The translations under genes and the position numbers were made by a program. Shown one piece after another: positions 27,871 through 35,791 of a stretch of DNA of 64,000 nucleotides. The DNA comes from Paraoerskovia marina DSM 21750 (GTDB taxonomy: Bacteria > Actinomycetota > Actinomycetes > Actinomycetales > Cellulomonadaceae): assembly GCF_000701465.1 (NCBI RefSeq), contig NZ_JNIY01000005.1, positions 124,001 through 188,000 on the forward strand. Direction: 5' to 3'. The first letter of the stretch is position 1. Every line of letters starts with the position of its first letter. A model generated the notes under the pieces. That model was not told the origin of the DNA, did no database searches, and saw nothing but the letters and a program-made list of their open reading frames with translations.

Positions 27871-30296
27871 GCGGGGGAGCCGGGGCGCCGGTGCTCGGCG
27901 CGGTGGCCGGAACCGGAGCGGCCGTTCCCGGCGCGGACGATCCCGGAACGACTGTTCCCCCACGCTGGCAGACCGCCACGACGCTCGGGCCGATCGGCTT
28001 CGTGGCACTGGACCGCGCGGACTCGGACCTGCTGCACGCCTGGCTGACGCACCCGCGCTCGGCGTTCTGGCAGATGGGCCGGATGAGCGCCGAGCAGGTG
28101 CGCGCCTACGTCGACGAGCTCGTCGCCGACGACGCGCAGGACGGGTGGTGGGCCTGGCTCGACGGCGCGCCGATCGCCTACGTGGAGACGTACGACCCGC
28201 ACCGGCTCGTGCTCGACGCGGTCGTGGAGATCGAACCGGGTGATCTCGGCATGCACCTGCTCGTCGGGCCGCCGGACGGTGCCCCCCGCTCCGGGCTGAC
28301 CTCGGCGGTGATGGGCGCCGTGGTCGGCTTCTGCCTCGCCGACGACGGCCTGGCCGCGGCGCGTGTCGTGGTCGAGCCGGACGTGCGGAACACGGCCGTG
28401 CACGAGAAGAACGCGGCCGCGGGCTTCCGGGTGGTGCGCGAGGTCGACCTGCCGGACAAGCGGGCCCTGCTGTCGGTGTGCAGCCGGGCCGACTACGCGC
28501 GCAGTCCGCTCGGGCCCGGTCACGACGCGGCCCCGCACCTGCGACCGGACGCCATGGCGGCGGCGCACCGGCACCTGGTGGCGAAGACCGTGGCGGAGCT
28601 CTCCCACGAACGACTCCTCGTCCCCGAGCCGGTGGGCAGCCGGGCACCGCGCGGCGGACGCGGTCAGTTCCGGCTGCGCACGCACGCGGCCGACGGTGCG
28701 GTCGACTACACCTTCACTGCCCATGTGCTCGACCTGGAGCACTGGGTGCTCGACGAGGCGTCGATCGTGCGGACCGTCGCGGGTTCGCCGGCGCCGCTGG
28801 ACGCCCTCGCCCTCGTCAACGAGCTGCAGCCGGTGCTGCAGATCCCGGCAGAGCTGCTGCCGACCTACCTCGAAGAGGTCAGCTCGACGCTCGCCGCCGC
28901 GGCTGCGAAGCACGTGAACCCGGGTCCGGGCTCACAGGACCTGCTCGGGGCCAGCTTCCAGCAGACCGAGGCCGCGATGACCGAGGGGCACCCCGCGTTC
29001 GTCGCGAACAACGGGCGGATCGGCTTCAGCCTCGCCGACTACGAGGCCTTCGCGCCCGAGCGCGGGTCGACGCTGCGCCTGCAGTGGCTCGCCGCCCGCA
29101 CGCAGCACACCCACCTCGCACTGGGAGCGGGCCGCACCCCGCAGCAGCACTGGGACGTGGCGCTGCGTCCGGACGAACGGCGTGCCTTTGCCGCGCGACT
29201 AAGTGCCCGGGGCCTGGACCCCGCCGACTACACGTACCTGCCGGTCCACCCGTGGCAGTGGGAGCACCGGGTCGCGATCACGTTCGCCCCCGACGTCGCC
29301 CGTCACGATCTCGTCCCGGTCGGGGTCAGCGCCCACGAGTACCAGCCGCAGCAGTCGATCCGCACGCTCGCCGACCGGACCGACGACACGCAGGACTACG
29401 TCAAGGTCGCGCTCGCGATCCAGAACATGGGATTCCTGCGCGGACTCTCGCCCGCCTACATGCGGCACACCCCCGCGATCAACGACTGGGTCGCGGACCT
29501 CGTGCACGGCGACCCGACCCTGCGCCGGGCCCGGTTCGAGGTGCTGCGCGAGCACGCGACCGTCGGGTACACCGGAGACGCCTACCACGGCACCGCGACG
29601 ACCAGCCCGTACCGCAAGATGCTCGCCGCCCTGTGGCGGGAGAGCCCGGTCCCGCGGCTGCTGGACGGCGAGCGCCTGGTCACCATGGCGGCGCTCCTGC
29701 ACCGTGATCGCGAGGGCGAGGCGTACGCGACCGCCCTGATCCGCGCCTCCGGACGCACCCCGCGCGACTGGCTCCGCGCCTACCTCGACGTCTACCTGCG
29801 CCCGCTGGCCCACTGCCTGCTCGCCCACGACCTGGCGTTCATGCCCCACGGGGAGAACCTCATCCTCGGGCTCGCCGACCACACTCCCGTCCGGGCGTTC
29901 ATGAAGGACATCGGGGAAGAGGTCGCGGTGCTCTCCGACAGGCCCCTGCCCGCCGACGTCGAGCGGGTCCGCGCCGAGGTCGACGAGACGGAGAAGGCGC
30001 TCGCGATCTTCACCGACGTCTACGACGGCGTCCTGCGCCACCTCGCGGGGATCCTCCACGTCGACGGTGTGCTCGACCAGGACGACTTCTGGGCCGAGGT
30101 CGGAGCGTGCCTGCGCCGGCACCGCGACGACCACCCGGACCTGAGCACCGGCGTCGACCTGCACGCACGGACCTTCGCCCACTCCTGCCTGAACCGGCTC
30201 CAGCTGCGCAACACCCTGCAGATGGTCGACCTGACCGACCAGTCCTCCTCGCTGATCTACGCCGGACAGATCGACAACCCCGCCGTCCGGGCATGA
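27867..30296 (+). CDS. Fused acyltransferase-NIS synthetase (DesC-DesD fusion)
   Basis: An 809-residue single chain. Residues about 40-210 are a GNAT of the siderophore acyltransferase type (LHAWLTHPRSAFWQMGRM, VETYDPHRLV, GDLGMHLLVGPP, VVVEPDVRNTAVHEKNAAAGF). Residues about 225-809 are an IucA/IucC-type NIS synthetase (GHPAFVANNGRIGF, LPVHPWQWEHRV, QPQQSIRTL, KVALAIQNMGFLRGLSP, MPHGENLILGL). In Streptomyces these are separate proteins, DesC and DesD. No stop, frameshift or restart signal separates them here. It should acylate hydroxycadaverine and then ATP-dependently couple and possibly cyclise the units. ATG 27867 overlaps desB by 4 nt; the same overlap joins it to the next gene. Confidence 0.92.
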   Translation: MSGGAGAPVLGAVAGTGAAVPGADDPGTTVPPRWQTATTLGPIGFVALDRADSDLLHAWLTHPRSAFWQMGRMSAEQVRAYVDELVADDAQDGWWAWLDGAPIAYVETYDPHRLVLDAVVEIEPGDLGMHLLVGPPDGAPRSGLTSAVMGAVVGFCLADDGLAAARVVVEPDVRNTAVHEKNAAAGFRVVREVDLPDKRALLSVCSRADYARSPLGPGHDAAPHLRPDAMAAAHRHLVAKTVAELSHERLLVPEPVGSRAPRGGRGQFRLRTHAADGAVDYTFTAHVLDLEHWVLDEASIVRTVAGSPAPLDALALVNELQPVLQIPAELLPTYLEEVSSTLAAAAAKHVNPGPGSQDLLGASFQQTEAAMTEGHPAFVANNGRIGFSLADYEAFAPERGSTLRLQWLAARTQHTHLALGAGRTPQQHWDVALRPDERRAFAARLSARGLDPADYTYLPVHPWQWEHRVAITFAPDVARHDLVPVGVSAHEYQPQQSIRTLADRTDDTQDYVKVALAIQNMGFLRGLSPAYMRHTPAINDWVADLVHGDPTLRRARFEVLREHATVGYTGDAYHGTATTSPYRKMLAALWRESPVPRLLDGERLVTMAALLHRDREGEAYATALIRASGRTPRDWLRAYLDVYLRPLAHCLLAHDLAFMPHGENLILGLADHTPVRAFMKDIGEEVAVLSDRPLPADVERVRAEVDETEKALAIFTDVYDGVLRHLAGILHVDGVLDQDDFWAEVGACLRRHRDDHPDLSTGVDLHARTFAHSCLNRLQLRNTLQMVDLTDQSSSLIYAGQIDNPAVRA

Positions 30297-32428
30297 GCGG
30301 TCCGGCACCCGCCTCCGCGGAGTGGCGACTGCGGCGCGACAGTCTCGGCATCCCGCACCTGTGGGCCCCGGACGAGCTCACGCTCGCCCGGGCCCAGGGC
30401 TACGTCACCGCTCGCGACCGCGGGTGGCAGCTCGACACCGACCGGTGGCGCGCCGAAGGAACCCTCGCGGCACGCATCGGCCCCCCGGGCCTCGCGTGGG
30501 ACACGCTCGCGCGCCAGCTGCGCATCACCGAGACCGCCCGACGGTCCTTCGCCCGGCTCGACGACGCCGACCGGCGATGGGTCGAGGCCTACACCGACGG
30601 CGTCAACGCCGGGCTCCCGCAGGGCCGGCAGACCCCCGAGACCCACGACCTGCGTGCACTGCCCGGCGTCCACCCGCCCGACGAGCCCTGGCCCGCGTGG
30701 ATGCCCCTGGCGATCCTGCACGTCAACCACGTCCTGTTCACCGGCTTTCCCAACGTGCTCTGGCGCGCCCACGTCGCCCGCACGCTCGGCCCGCACCACC
30801 CCCGCACACCCGTCGAGGAACTGGTCGACACCCTCAGCGGCGTCGACCCCCGCAGCGGCGGGTCCAACGCCTGGGCGCTCGCGGGCATACGCACGGCCAC
30901 CGGCGCGCCGATCCTGGCCGGAGACCCGCACCGGCTCCTGGAGCTGCCTGGCACCTACCAGCAGGTCCGGCTAGCCTGCCCCGAGTACGACGTCGTCGGG
31001 CTGGCGTTCCCGGGCGTCCCCGGGATCGCGCACTTCGGCCACACCGGGACGGCCGCGTGGGGGGTCACGAACGCCGTGGCGCACCACGTCGACGTCCTCG
31101 TCGAACACCTGCGCGACGACGGCGGCGCGTGGCGCGCCGCGGGACCGGACGGGGACGAACCGGTCGAGTCAGGCGTCGAGCAGGTGCACGTGCGCCAGAC
31201 GCGCCACGAGACCACGGAGGCCCACGAGACGGTCGACGTCCCGTGGGGCCGGACCCGGCGGAGCCTGTTGCTCGACCTGCCGCCGACCCCCACGGCCCAC
31301 CGCGCCACGGGCGTGCACCTGCCCGCCCACACCCGAGCAGACCTGGGCGTCGGGGCGCTTCGCGTGCTCCTGCGGGCGCGCACGGCCCGCGACGTCGTCG
31401 ACGCCTTCGCGGCCTGGGTCGACCCCGTCAACAGGGTCCTGGCCGCCGACCGGAACACCGTGCTCAGCGCGACGGTCGGCCAGGTGCCCGACCTCGACCG
31501 CACGGAGCGCCGCCTGCCCCGCGACGCCAGGACAGCCAGGGCCGCAGAGTCGTTGCCGAACGCACCGGCAGTCCGCGTGACCACCCACGCCGTCGACGCC
31601 AACCAGCGCCCCCACGCCGCAGCCGACCACGGCTTCGCCTACCCGCCGCCACATCGGGCCCGCCGCATCACCGCACTCCTGCGCGAACCCGACGCCCCCA
31701 CCACCGCCGAGGACCAGCACCGCATCCACGCCGACACCGAACAGCCGGACGCGCACGACCTCCTCGACCGCCTGGCCGCGGTCCCCGACACCCTCCTCGA
31801 CCACCCGGCAGCCCGGGCGCGACAGCAGCTGCTCGCCTGGGACCGCCGCATGACCACCGACTCGACCGACGCGACGCTCTACGCGACCTGGCGCACCGCC
31901 GTCGTCACGAGACTCGCCGACCACCCCGCGCTCGCACCGCTGACCGAACCGCACCCGCACACGAGCGTGCTCGACCCCTGGTTCGCCCTGCCGGCACGCC
32001 TGCGCACCGCCCTGCCCACCCTGCTCGACGCGCCCTGGCTCGACCTCGACGTCCCCCAGACGCTCGCCGACGCCCTGACCGACGCCTTCGCAGCACCACC
32101 CGCCCCCTGGGGGACGCAGCACGCACTGGTCCCCGTCCACCTGCACCACGACGCACACCTCGACCCGCCGCCCACGCCACCCACGGCGCTCGCGGGCGAC
32201 TCCGAGTGCGTCCTGGCGACCGCGAGCGTCCCCGGGGCCGCGCACGTGGTCAGCGGACCCGTCGCGCGCTGGGTGTGGGACCTCGACGACCGGACCCGGT
32301 CGCGGTGGGCCGTGCCCTTCGGGGCGGCCGGCGACCCGCGCAGCCGACACCACGTCGACCAGCTCTCCACCTGGGCGGCCGGCCGTACCACCCGAATCGA
32401 GTTCCCCGACCTTCAGGAGCAGCCATGA
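30293..32428 (+). CDS. Penicillin acylase family amidase in siderophore operon
   Basis: N-terminal-nucleophile hydrolase of 711 residues. The new N-terminal serine after autocleavage should be Ser191 in RSGGSNAWALAG, giving a small chain of about 190 and a large chain of about 520 residues. The conserved GAPILAGDPHRLLELPG and FGHTGTAAWGVTNAVAHHVDV segments follow. There is no signal peptide, so it is predicted cytoplasmic, unlike secreted penicillin acylases. ATGA overlaps on both sides tie it to siderophore assembly. A related gene (desG) accompanies some Streptomyces desferrioxamine clusters (from memory). It may deacylate or acyl-exchange hydroxamates; direction is unknown. Confidence 0.85.
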   Translation: MSGPAPASAEWRLRRDSLGIPHLWAPDELTLARAQGYVTARDRGWQLDTDRWRAEGTLAARIGPPGLAWDTLARQLRITETARRSFARLDDADRRWVEAYTDGVNAGLPQGRQTPETHDLRALPGVHPPDEPWPAWMPLAILHVNHVLFTGFPNVLWRAHVARTLGPHHPRTPVEELVDTLSGVDPRSGGSNAWALAGIRTATGAPILAGDPHRLLELPGTYQQVRLACPEYDVVGLAFPGVPGIAHFGHTGTAAWGVTNAVAHHVDVLVEHLRDDGGAWRAAGPDGDEPVESGVEQVHVRQTRHETTEAHETVDVPWGRTRRSLLLDLPPTPTAHRATGVHLPAHTRADLGVGALRVLLRARTARDVVDAFAAWVDPVNRVLAADRNTVLSATVGQVPDLDRTERRLPRDARTARAAESLPNAPAVRVTTHAVDANQRPHAAADHGFAYPPPHRARRITALLREPDAPTTAEDQHRIHADTEQPDAHDLLDRLAAVPDTLLDHPAARARQQLLAWDRRMTTDSTDATLYATWRTAVVTRLADHPALAPLTEPHPHTSVLDPWFALPARLRTALPTLLDAPWLDLDVPQTLADALTDAFAAPPAPWGTQHALVPVHLHHDAHLDPPPTPPTALAGDSECVLATASVPGAAHVVSGPVARWVWDLDDRTRSRWAVPFGAAGDPRSRHHVDQLSTWAAGRTTRIEFPDLQEQP

Positions 32429-33078
32429 CGACACCCGACCGCCCCGCCCGGGAGTACCGGTTGGATCGGCTCGCGAGCGGACCGCCGGGGCAGACGCTGT
32501 GCACCGTGGACCTCGCGACGCACGGCAGCCTCACCGTCGACGTCCTGGATCCCGATGCCGATCTCGACGTCCTGCACGCCTGGGTCACCCAGCCTCGCTC
32601 CAGGTTCTGGGGACTCGGTGAGCTCTCTCGCACGGAGCTGCGCGACCTGTACGCCTACGTGGACGATCTCGAGACCCACCACGCCTTCCTGGTGCGCTGG
32701 GACGGGCTACCCGTCGTGCTGCTGCAGACGTACGCGCCGGAGCACGACCCGCTCGGCGAGGTGTACGACGTGCTCCCGGGAGACGTAGGGATCCACTTCC
32801 TGCTCGGTGACCGCGGGCCGCGCGACGTCCCCCTCTGGTCGGTGCTCGCGATCGTCGTGCACGCGTTCGTCGTCGACCGCGACGGTGTCGACCGCGTCGT
32901 CGTCGAGCCGGACACGCGCAACGCCGCGGCGACCCGACGGATCGACCGGCTCGGGTTCCGGCCGCTCGACGTCGTGCAGGTGGGGGAGAAACGAGCCCGG
33001 CTGAGCGTGCTGGACCGAGACGCCGCCGCGGCCCTCGCCCGGGAGGCCCGCGCCACGTTGCACGTCAGCGCTCCGTAG
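32425..33078 (+). CDS. Second DesC-like siderophore acyltransferase
   Basis: A 217-residue GNAT of the same subfamily as the N-terminal half of the fusion protein, with parallel motifs: LHAWVTQPRSRFWGLGEL, VVLLQTYAPEHDPLGEVYDV, GDVGIHFLLGD and VVVEPDTRNAAATRRIDRLGF. ATG 32425 overlaps the amidase stop by 4 nt. A second acyltransferase suggests that two different acyl groups are installed, for example succinyl on one unit and acetyl or a longer acyl as a cap. It ends 14 nt inside the convergent lysR gene, with no terminator between. Confidence 0.88.
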   Translation: MTTPDRPAREYRLDRLASGPPGQTLCTVDLATHGSLTVDVLDPDADLDVLHAWVTQPRSRFWGLGELSRTELRDLYAYVDDLETHHAFLVRWDGLPVVLLQTYAPEHDPLGEVYDVLPGDVGIHFLLGDRGPRDVPLWSVLAIVVHAFVVDRDGVDRVVVEPDTRNAAATRRIDRLGFRPLDVVQVGEKRARLSVLDRDAAAALAREARATLHVSAP

Positions 33079-33958
33079 CCTGCCGCCGCGCGGCCGAGAC
33101 GACGAGCCTCACCAGCGCACCGGCCGCAGGGGCCGGGCGGTCGCCGTACGTCACGGCGAGCACCCGCCGGTGCGCGCCCGGGACGGCCGTCACGTCCACC
33201 CCGTCGGCGCGGTGCGCGCGCAGCGCGAGGGCGGGGAGGAGGCTGACTCCGACCCCGGCGGCGACGAGCGCTTGCACCGCCACGTAGTCGTCCGTCTCGA
33301 ACGTGATCTGCGGCGTGAAGCCCTCGCGCTCGCACCGGGCGACGAGGTCCGTGCGGCAGCGCTCGCACCCGGCGATCCACGCCGACCCGGCGTGGTCGCC
33401 GAGCACCGCGGGTCCGCCGGGGGAGTCGGAGGTCGTCGCCGTCACCAGCACCATCGGGTCCTCCGTCACCGCCGTGACGGCGAGCCCGTGCAGGTCGCTC
33501 GGTGCGTAGTCGTGCTCGAAGACCAGCGCCACGTCCACGGTGCCCTGTCTGAGCGCAGCCAGTGCCTCGGGTGGTTCATGCTCCACGAGCTCCACGCCCA
33601 CGCCGGGATGCTCCGCTCCCAGCCGGGCGACGACCTCCGGCACGATCGTCGCGAGCGCCGACGGGAACGCGGCCAGTCGTGCACGCCCTGCCTGCAGCCC
33701 GGCCAGCGCGCGGACCTCCGACTCCGCGGCCTCGACCCGGCCCAGGATCTCCTCCGCCCGTCCGACGAGCAGGGTGCCGGCGTCGGTCAGGCGGACGCCA
33801 CGACCGACCCGCTGGAGCAACGGAACGCCCACCTCCGCTTCCAGCAGGGCCAGATGGTGCGACACGGACGGCTGGCTGTACCGCAGGGCGGCCGCGGCCG
33901 CGGTGACCGAGCCCTCGCGCGCGACGGCGACGAGCATCGTGAGCCGGTGGAGATCCAT
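33065..33958 (-). CDS. LysR family transcriptional regulator
   Basis: A 297-residue LTTR: N-terminal winged helix (MDLHRLTMLVAVAREGSVTAAAAALRYSQPSVSHHLALLE), linker helix, and a periplasmic-binding-protein-like effector domain starting RARLAAFPSALATIVPEVV. ATG 33958 has TATGTT 6 nt upstream on the - strand, implying a leaderless mRNA. It is divergent from the dehydratase gene with an 82-bp AT-rich gap, so it is the probable regulator of that gene. Its last 14 nt overlap the end of the siderophore operon. Confidence 0.92.
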   Translation of the reverse strand: MDLHRLTMLVAVAREGSVTAAAAALRYSQPSVSHHLALLEAEVGVPLLQRVGRGVRLTDAGTLLVGRAEEILGRVEAAESEVRALAGLQAGRARLAAFPSALATIVPEVVARLGAEHPGVGVELVEHEPPEALAALRQGTVDVALVFEHDYAPSDLHGLAVTAVTEDPMVLVTATTSDSPGGPAVLGDHAGSAWIAGCERCRTDLVARCEREGFTPQITFETDDYVAVQALVAAGVGVSLLPALALRAHRADGVDVTAVPGAHRRVLAVTYGDRPAPAAGALVRLVVSAARRQATER

Positions 33959-34040
33959 TCCCTCAACATATCGACAGCATTGATAGAAATCCAGAAAAGA
34001 ACTATTGGACCGATGGGTTATCCACTGAGACGGTAGAGGC
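33959..34040. promoter_or_regulatory. AT-rich divergent promoter region of lysR and the dehydratase gene
   Basis: The segment is far more AT-rich than its surroundings. It holds TATGTT for lysR (- strand, 33970-33965). ATTGATAG (33979-33986) and CTATTGG (34002-34008) form a loosely symmetric pair, possible LysR contacts. The T-N11-A operator is not unambiguous. Confidence 0.5.
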
Positions 34041-35030
34041 ATGACGACGACCACGCGCCCAGCACCCACCGACGTGCCCTGCCTCGCGGACGTCCTCGAC
34101 GCGCGACGGCTTCTGGCCTCCGAGCTCGAACGAACACCCACCCGCACCTGCGCAGCTCTGTCGAGGGCCGCGGGCACCCGTGTCACTCTCAAGCGGGAGG
34201 ACGTCCTGCCCACCGGTGCGTTCAAGGTCCGCGGCGCGCTCAACCTCCTCCTGCGCACGACGTCGCAGGAGCGCCGGGCCGGCGTCGTCGCCTACTCCAC
34301 CGGCAACCACGCCCAGGCTCTCGCCCACGCCGCCCAGGTCACGGGGACGCCGTGCACCATCGTCATGCCGGAGAACCACAACCCGGGCAAGGCGCAGAGC
34401 GTCCGTGACCTCGGCGCGACCCTCGAGCTGCACGGAGCCACGTTCGACGAGGCCGCGGTACGAGCACGCGAGATCGCCGATACCACCGGCGCGCGACTCG
34501 TCAGTGCTGCCGAACCGTGCCTCGTCGCCGGGGTCGGCACCGCCTACCTCGAGCTCGTCGAGCAGGAGCCGGACCTCGACGTCATCGTCGTCCCCGTCGG
34601 CGGTGGCAGCGGTGCAGCCGCCGCCTGTCTCGTCGCGGCGGCGGTCTCACCTCACATCGAGGTGATCGCCGTCCAGTCCGCCGCCTCGCCCGCTGCCCAC
34701 GACTCCTGGCACGGCGGCGCCTGCGTCAAGCGCGCGAACACCTCCAGGGCCGAAGGGCTCGCCACCGGTCGCGGCTTCGAGTTCACCCAGGCGATCCTGC
34801 GCGACCACCTCGCCGACTTCGTCACGGTCACCGACGAGCAGATCGCCCACGCGCAGGCGGTTCTTCTCGCAGACGCCCACGTCCTTGCCGAAGGTGCGGG
34901 GGCCGCGGCACTCGCGGCGGTGCTCGCCGACCCCGGGCGCTTCGCCGGACGGCACGTCGGGGTGCCCGTCACCGGTGGGAACGCCGCCGGTGCGGAGCTG
35001 CGCCGTCTTCTGCCGGGGCTCCAGGACTAG
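34041..35030 (+). CDS. Threonine/serine dehydratase-like PLP enzyme
   Basis: Fold-type II PLP enzyme, 329 residues, without a C-terminal ACT regulatory domain, so closer to catabolic or serine/threonine dehydratases than to biosynthetic IlvA. The Schiff-base lysine is in LPTGAFKVRGALN. STGNHAQALAHAA is the substrate-carboxylate loop. VPVGGGSGAAAA is the phosphate-binding glycine loop and VTGGNAAG the C-terminal cofactor contact. ATG 34041 is preceded by AGAGG. Predicted to deaminate threonine or serine to a 2-oxo acid, probably controlled by the divergent LysR. Racemase or ectoine-degradation relatives are possible alternatives. Confidence 0.82.
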   Translation: MTTTTRPAPTDVPCLADVLDARRLLASELERTPTRTCAALSRAAGTRVTLKREDVLPTGAFKVRGALNLLLRTTSQERRAGVVAYSTGNHAQALAHAAQVTGTPCTIVMPENHNPGKAQSVRDLGATLELHGATFDEAAVRAREIADTTGARLVSAAEPCLVAGVGTAYLELVEQEPDLDVIVVPVGGGSGAAAACLVAAAVSPHIEVIAVQSAASPAAHDSWHGGACVKRANTSRAEGLATGRGFEFTQAILRDHLADFVTVTDEQIAHAQAVLLADAHVLAEGAGAAALAAVLADPGRFAGRHVGVPVTGGNAAGAELRRLLPGLQD

Positions 35031-35067
35031 CCCGCGCGCCGTGCGTGCCCGACTGCGCGCCCGGGCA

Positions 35068-35073
35068 TAGCCT
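35068..35073 (+). promoter_or_regulatory. -10 hexamer TAGCCT of yciO-like gene, leaderless
   Basis: TAGCCT ends 6 nt before ATG 35080; the same hexamer and spacing recur at the UGPase gene. Confidence 0.5.
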
Positions 35074-35079
35074 CGGTGC

Positions 35080-35700
35080 ATGGCCCGCTACTTCGACGTA
35101 CACCCCCACGACCCGCAGCCTCGGGCGATCGCGCAGGTCGTGGCGATGCTCCGGGACGACGCGCTCGTCGCCTACCCCACGGACTCGTGCTACGCGCTGG
35201 GCACCCGCATGGGCAACACCCACGGCACCGACCGGATCCGTGCCGTCCGCGACCTTGACGCTAAGCACCACTTCACCCTGATGTGCGCAGACTTCTCGCA
35301 GATGGGTCAGCTCGTCCGGATCGACAACCACGCCTTCCGTGCGATCAAGGCGTCCACGCCGGGTCCCTACACGTTCATCCTCCCCGCGACGGCCGAGGTG
35401 CCGCGCCGGCTCGCCCACCCGAAGAAGAAGACCGTCGGCATCCGGATCCCGGAGAACCGCGTCGTCCAGGCGATCCTTCGTGAGCTCGGCGAGCCGTTGC
35501 TCTCGTCGACCCTGCTCCTTCCGGACCGCGAGGAGCCGCTGACCGACGGCTGGGAGATCAAGGAGACGCTGGACCATCTCGTCGACGCCGTCGTGGACGC
35601 GGGGGAGTGCGGCACCGAGCCCACGACCGTGGTCGACTGGTCCGAGCGGGAGCCCGTCGTGGTGCGGGAGGGGGCAGGGCCGGTGGAGCGCTTCCTCTGA
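35080..35700 (+). CDS. YciO/YrdC/Sua5 family protein
   Basis: A 206-residue protein of the YrdC-like fold, the family of threonylcarbamoyl-AMP synthases. The basic binding-cleft segments are visible: VAYPTDSCYALGTRMG, HHFTLMCADFSQMG and KKKTVGIRIPENRVVQAIL. The pattern fits the YciO subgroup rather than the essential YrdC/TsaC, so a role in tRNA t6A synthesis is possible but not assured. It has its own -10 and no operon partner. Confidence 0.85.
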   Translation: MARYFDVHPHDPQPRAIAQVVAMLRDDALVAYPTDSCYALGTRMGNTHGTDRIRAVRDLDAKHHFTLMCADFSQMGQLVRIDNHAFRAIKASTPGPYTFILPATAEVPRRLAHPKKKTVGIRIPENRVVQAILRELGEPLLSSTLLLPDREEPLTDGWEIKETLDHLVDAVVDAGECGTEPTTVVDWSEREPVVVREGAGPVERFL

Positions 35701-35779
35701 GCGCGGGCGGCGCGACCGCGGGTCACCCGGTGTGACCGACACGGTGCGGACCGGGCGTGCCCGGTGCCGGCGACCCGCA

Positions 35780-35785
35780 TAGCCT
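35780..35785 (+). promoter_or_regulatory. -10 hexamer TAGCCT of UGPase gene, leaderless
   Basis: TAGCCT ends 6 nt before ATG 35792. Confidence 0.5.
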
Positions 35786-35791
35786 GAGCGC

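Noticed and set aside
30322-33078. Upstream extension of the second acyltransferase frame through the amidase gene
   Set aside because: The upstream 700 codons are Arg/Pro shadow of the amidase; the real start is ATG 32425 at the 4-nt overlap.
33065-33078. 14-nt overlap of the siderophore operon end with lysR as a sign of mis-annotation
   Set aside because: Both frames are well supported to their stops; short tail-to-tail overlaps are common in compact genomes.
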